Positions 1 to 6,674 of a DNA stretch of 10,112 bases are shown one piece after another. Position numbers and translations under genes: made by a program. Below the pieces are notes generated by a model that had not been told where the DNA came from, ran no database searches, and saw only the letters and a program-made list of their open reading frames with translations. The DNA is from Fimenecus sp045595185. Its GTDB lineage: Bacteria; Bacillota; Clostridia; Oscillospirales; Acutalibacteraceae. The stretch is from contig JAZNZX010000015.1 of NCBI GenBank assembly GCA_045595185.1, positions 1 to 10,112 on the forward strand, read 5' to 3'. The first letter of the stretch is position 1, and each line of letters begins with the position of its first letter.

Positions 1-28
1 AACCATCACTATTATACTTGGAGGTTAA
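1..28 (+). other. Possible 3' end of a plus-strand gene running off the left edge
   Basis: In the second plus-strand frame the sequence reads TITIILGG and stops at TAA (26-28). A hairpin followed by a T-rich run lies just downstream at 48-80, which is the layout expected for the end of a convergent gene. Eight codons are far too few to assign a family, and the first and third frames are also open for some distance. This is a weak inference from position only. Confidence 0.2.
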
Positions 29-47
29 TCTTTTCTCTACTGCTTTT

Positions 48-80
48 CGTGGCTTGCCATTGCTCGCCACGTTTTATTTT
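48..80 (+). terminator. Candidate rho-independent terminator for a plus-strand gene
   Basis: A 6-bp GC-rich stem (CGTGGC 48-53 with GCCACG 66-71) is followed directly on the plus strand by TTTTATTTTT. The 12-nt loop can form a little more internal pairing. It would stop transcription entering from the left edge, facing the dockerin gene. The stem is short, so the call is moderate. Confidence 0.45.
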
Positions 81-96
81 TACTAAAGCTTTTTTT

Positions 97-119
97 ATCC
101 CCCGGTAGAACCGGGGGAT
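97..119. repeat. GC-rich perfect inverted repeat (hairpin) without a clear T-run
   Basis: A perfect 10-bp stem (97-106 with 110-119, core CCCCCGG/CCGGGGG) closes on a 3-nt AGA loop. On the plus strand a T6 run lies upstream of the stem and only a mixed TATATCTTT lies downstream; on the minus strand the downstream bases are A-rich. It is therefore not a textbook terminator on either strand. It could be a back-up terminator, an RNA 3'-end stabiliser or a copy of a dispersed palindrome. Confidence 0.5.
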
Positions 120-140
120 TATATCTTTGCTAAAGACCAT

Positions 141-179
141 AAAAATAACCGACATCCTATAATAGAATGTCGGTTATTT
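141..179 (-). terminator. Terminator after the dockerin gene (possibly bidirectional)
   Basis: A perfect 13-bp stem (143-155 with 167-179, core AACCGACAT/ATGTCGGTT) encloses an 11-nt loop. On the minus strand the distal arm runs into TTATTTTTATGG, which provides the U-tract, and the stem begins about 12 nt after the dockerin stop codon. The plus strand also has T-rich DNA after the stem, so it may act in both directions. Confidence 0.75.
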
Positions 180-190
180 ATTGTCTTTTA

Positions 191-499
191 TCAGCCCGGA
201 GTAAGACCTGCTGCTGTCTGTAAAATCCAGCGAGCGTCAATAGCTGTAACCGCACCTGCTGAATCATTATTCATATTAGCACGAAGTAGCTGTTTCTCCG
301 TAAGTTCCTGAGTTCCTGCTACATATTTAAGAACCATAAGTGCATCAACTGCTGTAATTTTATCGTCCCTGTTTACATCGCCTCTTTTGCCACCCATCTT
401 GATTTCTTCCCATGAAAGCTCGTCTTCAGCAGCACAAGCAATTACCACACAGGAAAAAGCAAGAACGATTGCCAAAAGAACAGAAATAATCTTTTTCAT
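191..499 (-). CDS. Small exported stand-alone dockerin-domain protein
   Basis: A 102-aa protein that is almost only a dockerin. Dockerins are calcium-binding modules that plug into cohesins to assemble cellulosomes or related surface complexes. Residues 2-3 are KK, 4-21 are hydrophobic, and then comes V19-I20-A21-C22-A23-A24. This can be read as a signal peptidase I site (ACA or CAA) or as a lipobox (VIAC, lipid on C22). Loop 1 is canonical (D41, N43, D45, D52). Loop 2 (N75, N77, D79, D88) has 14 residues where 12 are usual and starts with Asn. The ATG at 499 is chosen because it follows AAAGGTG by 6 nt; the in-frame GTG at 508 lies inside that ribosome binding site. The gene has its own promoter and terminator. 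No catalytic or carbohydrate-binding domain is attached, which is unusual. The dockerin call is confident; the partner and location are unknown. Confidence 0.85.
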   Translation of the reverse strand: MKKIISVLLAIVLAFSCVVIACAAEDELSWEEIKMGGKRGDVNRDDKITAVDALMVLKYVAGTQELTEKQLLRANMNNDSAGAVTAIDARWILQTAAGLTPG

Positions 500-505
500 A
501 TCTAT

Positions 506-512
506 CACCTTT
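506..512 (-). promoter_or_regulatory. Ribosome binding site that fixes the dockerin start
   Basis: On the minus strand AAAGGTG ends 6 nt before the ATG at 499. The alternative GTG start at 508 would sit within this motif and would have no upstream purine-rich site of its own. Confidence 0.75.
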
Positions 513-536
513 CAATAATTTAATTTTTATACTTTT

Positions 537-565
537 ATTAAATCATATTATGTATTTTTTGTCAA
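537..565 (-). promoter_or_regulatory. Sigma-A-type promoter of the dockerin gene
   Basis: On the minus strand a perfect -35 TTGACA (560-565) is followed after exactly 17 nt by TTTAAT (537-542) as the -10. Transcription would start near 530, giving a leader of about 30 nt. It lies within 30 nt of the stop codon of the hydrolase gene, so the dockerin gene can be expressed independently. No terminator hairpin is evident between them, so read-through from the operon is also possible. Confidence 0.7.
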
Positions 566-591
566 GCAAGCCGACCTTTAGTTACATATTT

Positions 592-1491
592 CTACTTTTT
601 GATTCTGCTTTTGAAAAACTCTGCAATTTCCTCATTTGCCATATCACCATATACGGAAAATGGGTCAACAACGTTGAAAACATGGGCAAGGTTTTTACCG
701 TCAAGCTTTTCTGTAAAATCGTGGAAACGGTATTCTATTCCATTTTTGTCAAAAATTTTCTTTAATTTATATACCTGACTTCTTAAGAAATCACCTGTTG
801 CTGTGTTTATGTAGAATGGTGGAAAAGCCTTTGATACAATCCTGTTTACGTCAAGGTACTTTTTATAAGGACTTTTTGCTGGCTTGTCACCTAAAAGAAT
901 AGGCACATTCACATTCATCAAAAAGTTAGGGCTCAACAAGTCCACAGCGGGACAAATTGCAGCAACACCACGGAAATCGTAGCCGATATATTCAACACCA
1001 AAATCTTTCTGCATATCTTCGTTAAGGTTTACTGCAGTTGTTACACAAGCAAAATGACCACCTGCAGAGTCACCTGCAAGGAAAATATTATTCATATCAG
1101 CAGGGTAGTTACAAAGATTTTCACCAAGCCATTTAAGTGCAGCAAAAATATCTCTGATTTGGTCACAGAAAAGCACACTTCCTGCAAGACGATAGTTGAT
1201 TGATGCCACAAGAAAGCCTTTTTGTGCAAGCTTTAAGCAGAAATATTTATTGATTTCCTTGTATCCGTACATCCAACCACCACCGTGAATGTCGATTATG
1301 ACAGGCAGTTTTTCAATTGTGCCCTGTGGGTAATAAATATCAAGAAGATGACCTTTTTCACCGTCATCAATATAGGGAATATCAAGGTGTTGCTCCAAAC
1401 CCTCAGGCTCTGTTTGTGATGCAATTCTTTTAGCATCCATTTTTGCTGTGTTTTCCCAGTTTTTTTCAAGAATCGGCTTAAATATATACAT
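592..1491 (-). CDS. Alpha/beta hydrolase, HSL-family carboxylesterase
   Basis: A 299-aa cytoplasmic alpha/beta hydrolase of the hormone-sensitive-lipase (family IV) type, which cleaves carboxylic esters such as acetyl or short-acyl groups. Visible motifs are the oxyanion-hole HGGGW at residues 69-73 and the nucleophile elbow GDSAGG with Ser142. The likely acid is Asp234 (in ATGDFL) and the likely base His270 (in LAHVF), so the triad looks complete. There is no signal peptide or membrane segment. I chose the ATG at 1491 because AAAAGGGG lies 7 nt upstream. An ATG at 1509 would add six residues but has only a poorly spaced AAGAGA before it. It is the last gene of the cluster, 36 nt after the TIM-barrel gene. 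The natural substrate cannot be told from sequence; deacetylation of imported sugars is one possibility. Confidence 0.85.
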   Translation of the reverse strand: MYIFKPILEKNWENTAKMDAKRIASQTEPEGLEQHLDIPYIDDGEKGHLLDIYYPQGTIEKLPVIIDIHGGGWMYGYKEINKYFCLKLAQKGFLVASINYRLAGSVLFCDQIRDIFAALKWLGENLCNYPADMNNIFLAGDSAGGHFACVTTAVNLNEDMQKDFGVEYIGYDFRGVAAICPAVDLLSPNFLMNVNVPILLGDKPAKSPYKKYLDVNRIVSKAFPPFYINTATGDFLRSQVYKLKKIFDKNGIEYRFHDFTEKLDGKNLAHVFNVVDPFSVYGDMANEEIAEFFKSRIKK

Positions 1492-1498
1492 ACCAATA

Positions 1499-1506
1499 CC
1501 CCTTTT
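1499..1506 (-). promoter_or_regulatory. Ribosome binding site that fixes the hydrolase start
   Basis: AAAAGGGG on the minus strand lies 7 nt before the ATG at 1491. It falls inside the six-residue extension implied by the upstream ATG at 1509, which argues for the shorter protein. Confidence 0.65.
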
Positions 1507-1527
1507 CATTCTCTTAATAAAATGCTT

Positions 1528-2187
1528 TTACGGATGTGGCTCGCCCTTTCTGTAAGCCTCCATAATATCACGGAAAACCTCACCGTTAGTCGGTGGTGTC
1601 CATGTTATTGCGTCTGCTCCTGCATCTATGGTCGCCTTAATTGTTTCCTCTGTCGGTCCGCCTGTTGCCATTATAGGCACATCAGGGAATCGTTCACGGA
1701 TTTTTGCTACCAATTCAGGTGTCTTGGAAGCCGCTGAAACATTGAGAATCTGTGCTCCTGCATCAAGTCTTGCTTCTATATCTTCTTCCTTGACAACCGT
1801 AATTACAATAGGCAAATCAACGGTTTTTGCAACCTCACGGATTGAATCGTTCGATGTTGGTGCGTTAAGCACAACTCCCGTTGCACCCTGATATTCAGCG
1901 TGTCTTGCAAGATTGATTACTCTTTCACCTTTTGTAAGTCCTCCGCCGACCCCTACAAAAACAGGACAGTCGGCAGCCAGCATAACCGCCTGTGTAATAA
2001 CAGGTTGAGGGGTAAACGGATATACCGCAATAACCGCGTCAGCATTACAGTTACGGATAATACTCACATCTGTTGAAAATACAATTGACTTTATTCTTCT
2101 GCCGAAAATCTTAAGTCCTCTGCAAGTATATATTATTTCGGGAACATCTATTCTGAAATCCCTTAAATATCCTTTGATTTCGTTCAT
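1528..2187 (-). CDS. TIM-barrel protein of unknown specificity, phosphate-binding-barrel type
   Basis: A 219-aa protein whose alternating strands and helices, and glycine-rich turns, fit a single (beta/alpha)8 barrel. Clear landmarks are FVGVGGGLTKGERV (77-90), an AGAQILNVS strand (143-151), MATGGPTEETI (173-183) and AGADAITW (189-196). The late GG turn followed by a GAD strand resembles the phosphate-binding end of ribulose-phosphate-type and aldolase-type barrels. From memory, close relatives in Clostridia are often labelled only 'hydrolase', without biochemical support that I know of. It has no signal peptide and is probably cytoplasmic. The start at 2187 follows a perfect AGGAGG (2194-2199) by 6 nt. 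It lies between recG (39 nt upstream) and the esterase gene (36 nt downstream). Substrate and reaction are unknown; aldolase, epimerase or lyase activity are all possible. Confidence 0.7.
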   Translation of the reverse strand: MNEIKGYLRDFRIDVPEIIYTCRGLKIFGRRIKSIVFSTDVSIIRNCNADAVIAVYPFTPQPVITQAVMLAADCPVFVGVGGGLTKGERVINLARHAEYQGATGVVLNAPTSNDSIREVAKTVDLPIVITVVKEEDIEARLDAGAQILNVSAASKTPELVAKIRERFPDVPIMATGGPTEETIKATIDAGADAITWTPPTNGEVFRDIMEAYRKGEPHP

Positions 2188-2226
2188 ATTATACCTCCTG
2201 CCTTTTATTATATCTTACAAATATTT

Positions 2227-4278
2227 CTAAATTGTGTTTGCAGTGTTAGAAACCTGTAAACTATTGATTTTTCTTGAAACAAGCTTTGCAATCTGTCGGT
2301 TTTCTTCCTTTTTAAAGCTATCCTTATCTTCCATAAGCTCTCTTGCAAGCTCCTGTGTCTGCATAAGAATTTTTGTATCTGTAAGTATATCGGCAATTCG
2401 CAGTTTTGGTAATCCGTGTTGTCGTGTACCGAAGAAATCTCCGGGTCCGCGAAGCTTTAAGTCCTCATCGGCAATCTTAAATCCGTCTGTTGTTTCGCAC
2501 ATTATTTTCATTCGTGCCGTTGCCTCGTCACCTGTTGCATCGGTCACAAGAATACAATGGGACTTTGCTTTTCCGCGACCGACACGACCACGCAACTGAT
2601 GAAGTTGGGAAAGACCGAATCTTTCTGCGTTTTCCACAACCATTATAACTGCATTGGGCACATCAACACCAACCTCGATAACGACTGTTGAAATAAGAAG
2701 CTGTGTTTCACCGTTTTTAAACCTCATCATTACCTCGTCTTTTTTCTTTGGTGTCATTTTACCGTGAAGCAAATCAAGTTTATATCCGTTAAACGGTATT
2801 TGTGCTTTTTTATAGTATTCTTCCGCTGACATAATGCCCTGCATAAGCTCGCTTTCTTCAACAAGCGGACAAACGATATATGCCTGATAACCCATATCAA
2901 GATGATTTCTTATGAACTCGAACATTGAGCCTCTTTTTCCTGATTTTACAGCATAGGTATCAATTTTTTGTCTTCCAGGTGGCAATTCATCAAGAACAGA
3001 AACCTTTAAGTCACCGAAGAAAATTAAAGCAAGTGTTCTTGGTATCGGTGTTGCAGACATAACATATACATGGGGATTTTCACCTTTACCGCAAAGGCCC
3101 GTTCTCTGCTTAACACCAAAACGATGCTGTTCGTCAGTTATAACAAGACCCAAGCGGTCAAACTCAACATCCTCCTGAATAAGAGCGTGAGTACCGATAA
3201 TCAGGTCAATTTCACCGTTTTTAAGTTGTTCCTTTATTGCTTTTTTGTCCTTTGCCTTTGTGCTTCCTACAAGCAACTCACATTTAATCCCTGTGTTTTC
3301 AAACAGCTTTGAAAATGTTTCAAAATGCTGTGTTGCCAGCACCTCTGTCGGTGCCATAAGTGCAGACTGCATACCATTTTTTGATGCAGTATAAACGATT
3401 GCTGCGGCAACTGCAGTTTTACCGCTACCGACATCACCTTGCAGTAGTCTGTTCATCTGTTTACCGCTCTGCATATCACAGACAGCCTCATTAACTGCCC
3501 TTTTTTGTGCATTTGTGGGTTCAAACGGTAGCATACTGAAAAACTCGTCGGTAAAAGAGTTTTGAATAATATTTTTCGTTTCAATTTCGATATTTTCATT
3601 TTTAAGGCATAAAAGACTTAACTGTAAAATAAACAATTCGTCGAAAATCAGTCTGTCCCTTGCTTTTTGTAATGCCTCGTCATTCTTCGGAAAATGAATG
3701 TCACGGATGGCAGTATCAAGAGAAACAAGCTCATATCTTTTAAGTATGTTTTCAGGAAGATATTCAGGTATTATGTCAATCTTTTCAAGAGCATTTTTTA
3801 CTGCTGATTCTACCATTTTTGATGTGACATTTTTGCTCTGCGGATATATGGGCTTAATGTCAACACTTTGAGTTGTTTTCATAAACATCGGCGAAACCAT
3901 TTCCCGTGCAGAATATTTTCCCAAGGTAATTTTACCGAAGAAAAGGTATTCCTCGCCACTTTTAAGCATCTTGTCAATGTATTTGTTATTGAAAAATGTG
4001 ACTGCAACAACAGAGTCACCATCTGTCACAGTAGCCTTGGCAACAAGCATACCACCGCGAACGCGTTCATTTTTCACAGGGAACATTACAACGCCTTTTA
4101 TACACACATTTTCACCGATGATACATTGTGAAATAGGCAGTATTTTACTCCAATCCTCATAAGCGCGTGGATAAAAACGAAGAAGTTCCCCAACATTAGA
4201 CACACCAACAGAACGAAACGCCGCTGCACGGGATTCGCCGATACCCTTGATGTACTTAATATCATCGGAGAACTTCAT
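2227..4278 (-). CDS. recG: ATP-dependent DNA helicase RecG
   Basis: A 683-aa full-length RecG, the branch-migrating helicase that remodels stalled replication forks and Holliday junctions. The N-terminal region has a helix-hairpin-helix-like start (KGIGESRAAAF, 11-21) and the OB-fold wedge domain, about 50-140. The helicase core shows Walker A GDVGSGKT (281-288), the DEQH box (382-385), SATPIPRT (408-415), HGKM (505-508), the STVVIEVGVDVPNA block (530-543) and QLRGRVGRG (561-569). The LKLRGPGDFFGTRQHG segment (607-622) is the RecG-specific region coupling ATPase to translocation. Nothing appears truncated. The start at 4278 follows AAGGTG, which overlaps the stop codon of the upstream solute-binding protein gene, so translation of the two is probably coupled. 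Confidence 0.97.
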   Translation of the reverse strand: MKFSDDIKYIKGIGESRAAAFRSVGVSNVGELLRFYPRAYEDWSKILPISQCIIGENVCIKGVVMFPVKNERVRGGMLVAKATVTDGDSVVAVTFFNNKYIDKMLKSGEEYLFFGKITLGKYSAREMVSPMFMKTTQSVDIKPIYPQSKNVTSKMVESAVKNALEKIDIIPEYLPENILKRYELVSLDTAIRDIHFPKNDEALQKARDRLIFDELFILQLSLLCLKNENIEIETKNIIQNSFTDEFFSMLPFEPTNAQKRAVNEAVCDMQSGKQMNRLLQGDVGSGKTAVAAAIVYTASKNGMQSALMAPTEVLATQHFETFSKLFENTGIKCELLVGSTKAKDKKAIKEQLKNGEIDLIIGTHALIQEDVEFDRLGLVITDEQHRFGVKQRTGLCGKGENPHVYVMSATPIPRTLALIFFGDLKVSVLDELPPGRQKIDTYAVKSGKRGSMFEFIRNHLDMGYQAYIVCPLVEESELMQGIMSAEEYYKKAQIPFNGYKLDLLHGKMTPKKKDEVMMRFKNGETQLLISTVVIEVGVDVPNAVIMVVENAERFGLSQLHQLRGRVGRGKAKSHCILVTDATGDEATARMKIMCETTDGFKIADEDLKLRGPGDFFGTRQHGLPKLRIADILTDTKILMQTQELARELMEDKDSFKKEENRQIAKLVSRKINSLQVSNTANTI

Positions 4279-4290
4279 AATTTCACCTTA
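4279..4290 (-). promoter_or_regulatory. Stop codon and ribosome binding site overlap at the solute-binding protein/recG junction
   Basis: On the minus strand the TAA stop of the solute-binding protein gene (4288-4290) runs directly into the AAGGTG ribosome binding site for recG. Only 9 nt separate the stop from the recG ATG. Ribosomes terminating here could re-initiate on recG. Confidence 0.7.
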
Positions 4291-5781
4291 TAAGCCACTA
4301 TATAAACTGAATGGCATTTGTTTTAATTTTAAATCCACATCACCTGATGTGGCAACGTAACCTGTTCTGAACAAAACAGGGATAAACGGATAATATTCTG
4401 CAAATAAATCGTAATATTCAGCAGGTGTAATTTCTCCTGCACGATACTTATAATACTCCTTGGCAACAAGACCTGTCGTTGCAATTCCCGAACTTAACGG
4501 ACTTTCATCATTGAAAAATTGACTTATATCCATTGTTCCGTCAAGCTTGATTTCACCAAGATACATATCGTAATTTCCGTTTGCGATTCTTTGCTCATAT
4601 TCCTTAAAAGAAACGCTTTGAACGGTAATTAAAAAACCACATTCAGCCAATGAGTCGGCAATATTATATGCTGCTGCGACTCTGAATTTGTTGTCCTTGT
4701 TTACCATCAATGTAAGAGAAAGAGTATATGCACCGTTTGTTTTTGCTTTTCCCGAATACCTTGTGTAACCACAACGGTCAATAATATTATTTGCCAATGC
4801 GGTATTACCTTTTATGTCGATAGCTGTGACCTCGTCACTTAAACTGCTCTCTGGAATAAGTGGCAGTTTTGCACCAACACCGTGTCCCTGATATGCAGAC
4901 AACGCGATTTTTTCACTGTCAAGCTTTGCTGCAATAGCATTTCTTATATAATTGGTCAATGCACCTCTTGCACTGTTTAAGCCAAGATAAACCATATTTG
5001 AAAGAACGACTTCTTCAGTTTTTCCTGCCATAACCGTATAATCACAGTTTGACAAATTACTGAAAAACACATCAGTTACACCAATATTAAAGGCATTTTC
5101 TGCACTTTCTCTGTTACCGATAGGGGACAAGCCGATTTTCTTCTCGCTATTCATAATACTTATGAGTCTTTGTTCCGAATAATAGTAGTCACCACTACCT
5201 GTCGGAATTGCATCAACCACATCGGCAGTACCCACTTTTACAATTGGGAAATCGAGCTTTCCTGCTACATAAATATCCTTGTATGCAAGAGTAAAATCAA
5301 CTGCATACTGACCAACTGCCTGAGCAGAAATAACACTTTTAAGCGAATTTGACCAACCGTGTGATGCCTTTGCCATATTGAAGGAATATACAACATCATC
5401 TGCGTTTATGTCGGATGAACCTCTGCAAGATACGCCTGAACGAAGTCTTACAGTTGCCACATTATCAGTCACATGGATACTTTCAGCAATAACTCCTATG
5501 GCAGAAAAAGTCTTGTCAAGCTGATATAATGGCTCGTACATAAGGTCGCAAATGTAAAGATTTTCGTCACTTTTTGCAAAATACGGGTTAAGTCCGTCTT
5601 CCTCGTTATAAGGCAGAACTATTTTTCCGTCTCCTGCCTTACCATTTTCTTCAACCAACGAGTTATCCGTTGTTTCCTCATTATTATTTTCAGGAATTTC
5701 TTCTTTACCACCACAAGCACAGCAAAGGAAAATTAAACAAAAGCATAAAAGTAATGCAATTGTTCTTCTTGCAATTTTCAT
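4288..5781 (-). CDS. Extracellular solute-binding lipoprotein, family 5 (peptide/nickel ABC type)
   Basis: A 497-aa predicted lipoprotein resembling the OppA/DppA (SBP_bac_5) receptors that capture oligopeptides or other solutes for ABC importers. The signal has basic residues at 2-6, a Cys/Leu-rich core and ACGG with Cys23 as the likely lipidated residue; the -3 position is Cys, so the lipobox is imperfect. An acidic Asn/Glu-rich linker (27-50) follows. Family-like segments are NPYFAKSDENLYICDLMYEP (65-84), the ADDVVYSF strand-helix (127-134), PTGSGDYY (193-200), YLGLNS (265-270), YDMYLGEI (404-411) and FIPVLFRTG (466-474). No ABC permease or ATPase gene lies nearby, so it is an orphan receptor here. 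The start at 5781 follows GAGGTGA by 4 nt, within the end of ymdB. Its ligand is unknown, and a non-transport or sensory role is possible. Confidence 0.85.
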   Translation of the reverse strand: MKIARRTIALLLCFCLIFLCCACGGKEEIPENNNEETTDNSLVEENGKAGDGKIVLPYNEEDGLNPYFAKSDENLYICDLMYEPLYQLDKTFSAIGVIAESIHVTDNVATVRLRSGVSCRGSSDINADDVVYSFNMAKASHGWSNSLKSVISAQAVGQYAVDFTLAYKDIYVAGKLDFPIVKVGTADVVDAIPTGSGDYYYSEQRLISIMNSEKKIGLSPIGNRESAENAFNIGVTDVFFSNLSNCDYTVMAGKTEEVVLSNMVYLGLNSARGALTNYIRNAIAAKLDSEKIALSAYQGHGVGAKLPLIPESSLSDEVTAIDIKGNTALANNIIDRCGYTRYSGKAKTNGAYTLSLTLMVNKDNKFRVAAAYNIADSLAECGFLITVQSVSFKEYEQRIANGNYDMYLGEIKLDGTMDISQFFNDESPLSSGIATTGLVAKEYYKYRAGEITPAEYYDLFAEYYPFIPVLFRTGYVATSGDVDLKLKQMPFSLYSGL

Positions 5782-5785
5782 TTGC

Positions 5786-6571
5786 TCACCTCACAGTAAT
5801 AGCATTTATTTCTACAGTTTTACCTCTGTCTTTGTCAATAGTAAAAATACAACCTTGCAAAAATGCAGGTGTATCGGCTGTTTCAAACATTGATGAAAAG
5901 CCTTTTCTGAATTTTTCTATAATTATCTCTTTTTTTACACCTAAAACAGATTCTTCAGGTCCTGTCATACCTAAATCTGTAATATATCCCGTTCCACCGG
6001 ACATAATCTGTGCATCGGAGGTCTGAATATGTGTATGTGTTCCGAAAATGGCACTGACTATTCCGTCAAAGCAGTAACCGAACGCCTTTTTTTCTGCCGT
6101 TGCCTCTGCATGGAAATCAACAAGAATAATATTTGTTTCTTTTTTCAGTTCATTGATGATTTCTTCGGCAACCTGAAACGGGTCGGAATGACCTTCAAGC
6201 CATACACGACCTAAAAGGTTTATAACACCGATTTTATACGCACCTTTATCGATTATGCCAAAGCCTTTGCCCCAGACTCCGTCACCGTAATTGGCAGGTC
6301 GCAACACATTTTCATTTCTGTCAAGATATTCATAGATTTCTCGTCTTTTCAATGAGTGGTTTCCTCCTGTAATCATATCGGCACCACTTGTGAAAATATG
6401 CTCACAAGAATTTGGCAGCATACCATTACCCACAGCAGAGTTTTCACCATTGACGATACAAACATCAACACCGTACTCTTTTTTGATTTCAGGAAGTTTT
6501 TTGCGTAAGAAATCACAGCCCGACTGACTTACAACATCTCCTACACAAAGGATTTTAATTTTGCGTGACAT
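5786..6571 (-). CDS. ymdB: YmdB-family metallophosphoesterase (TIGR00282 type)
   Basis: A 261-aa cytoplasmic calcineurin-like phosphoesterase of the YmdB family. In Bacillus subtilis the homologue is a 2',3'-cyclic nucleotide phosphodiesterase that affects biofilm versus motility decisions. The di-metal ligand set is visible in order: GD with Asp12, NGEN with Glu43 and Asn44, GNH with Asn71 and His72, FHAE with His154, and GTHTH with His179 and His181. Length matches the family. I prefer the ATG at 6571, with GGTG 5 nt upstream; an in-frame GTG at 6577 would add two residues. It follows rny by 103 nt and overlaps the translation signals of the next gene, with its TGA only 4 nt from that ATG. 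The rny-ymdB order also occurs in B. subtilis, which supports the assignment. Confidence 0.93.
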   Translation of the reverse strand: MSRKIKILCVGDVVSQSGCDFLRKKLPEIKKEYGVDVCIVNGENSAVGNGMLPNSCEHIFTSGADMITGGNHSLKRREIYEYLDRNENVLRPANYGDGVWGKGFGIIDKGAYKIGVINLLGRVWLEGHSDPFQVAEEIINELKKETNIILVDFHAEATAEKKAFGYCFDGIVSAIFGTHTHIQTSDAQIMSGGTGYITDLGMTGPEESVLGVKKEIIIEKFRKGFSSMFETADTPAFLQGCIFTIDKDRGKTVEINAITVR

Positions 6572-6607
6572 AAGCACACCGTTTCTATATATGGATTTAA
6601 TTTATTT

Positions 6608-6646
6608 TGCCCCGAAGCCGTATGACATCGGGGCATTTTTTGTTTT
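6608..6646 (+). terminator. Hairpin with T-run on the plus strand in the rny-ymdB gap
   Basis: An 8-bp GC-rich stem (TGCCCCGA 6608-6615 with TCGGGGCA 6628-6635) is followed on the plus strand by TTTTTTGTTTT. On the minus strand, the direction of the genes, the stem is followed by AAAATAAATTAAAT and so lacks a U-tract. It fits a terminator for antisense transcription, or an RNA structure in the operon transcript. No plus-strand gene ends here. Confidence 0.5.
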
Positions 6647-6674
6647 ATTACGAGCAAAGCGAGTAACAAGGTTC

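Noticed and set aside
11..16. Perfect TATAAT on the minus strand as a promoter
   Set aside because: At 17 or 18 nt upstream there is only TAGAGA or GTAGAG, no recognisable -35, and no TG extension. It may be chance in AT-rich DNA.
500..508. GTG start giving the dockerin protein three extra residues
   Set aside because: The GTG lies inside the AAAGGTG ribosome binding site of the ATG at 499 and has no binding site of its own.
1492..1509. Upstream ATG for the alpha/beta hydrolase
   Set aside because: Only AAGAGA, immediately adjacent, precedes it, while the ATG at 1491 has AAAAGGGG at good spacing; the extension includes that motif.
3070..3312. Plus-strand open frames opposite recG and other genes
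   Set aside because: They lie entirely antisense to a well-recognised gene, lack ribosome binding sites and show no recognisable motifs.
6581..6600. Internal promoter before ymdB (TATATA with a distant TTCGGG)
   Set aside because: The -35 match is poor and falls within the hairpin arm, and the -10 is a generic AT stretch; not strong enough to annotate.
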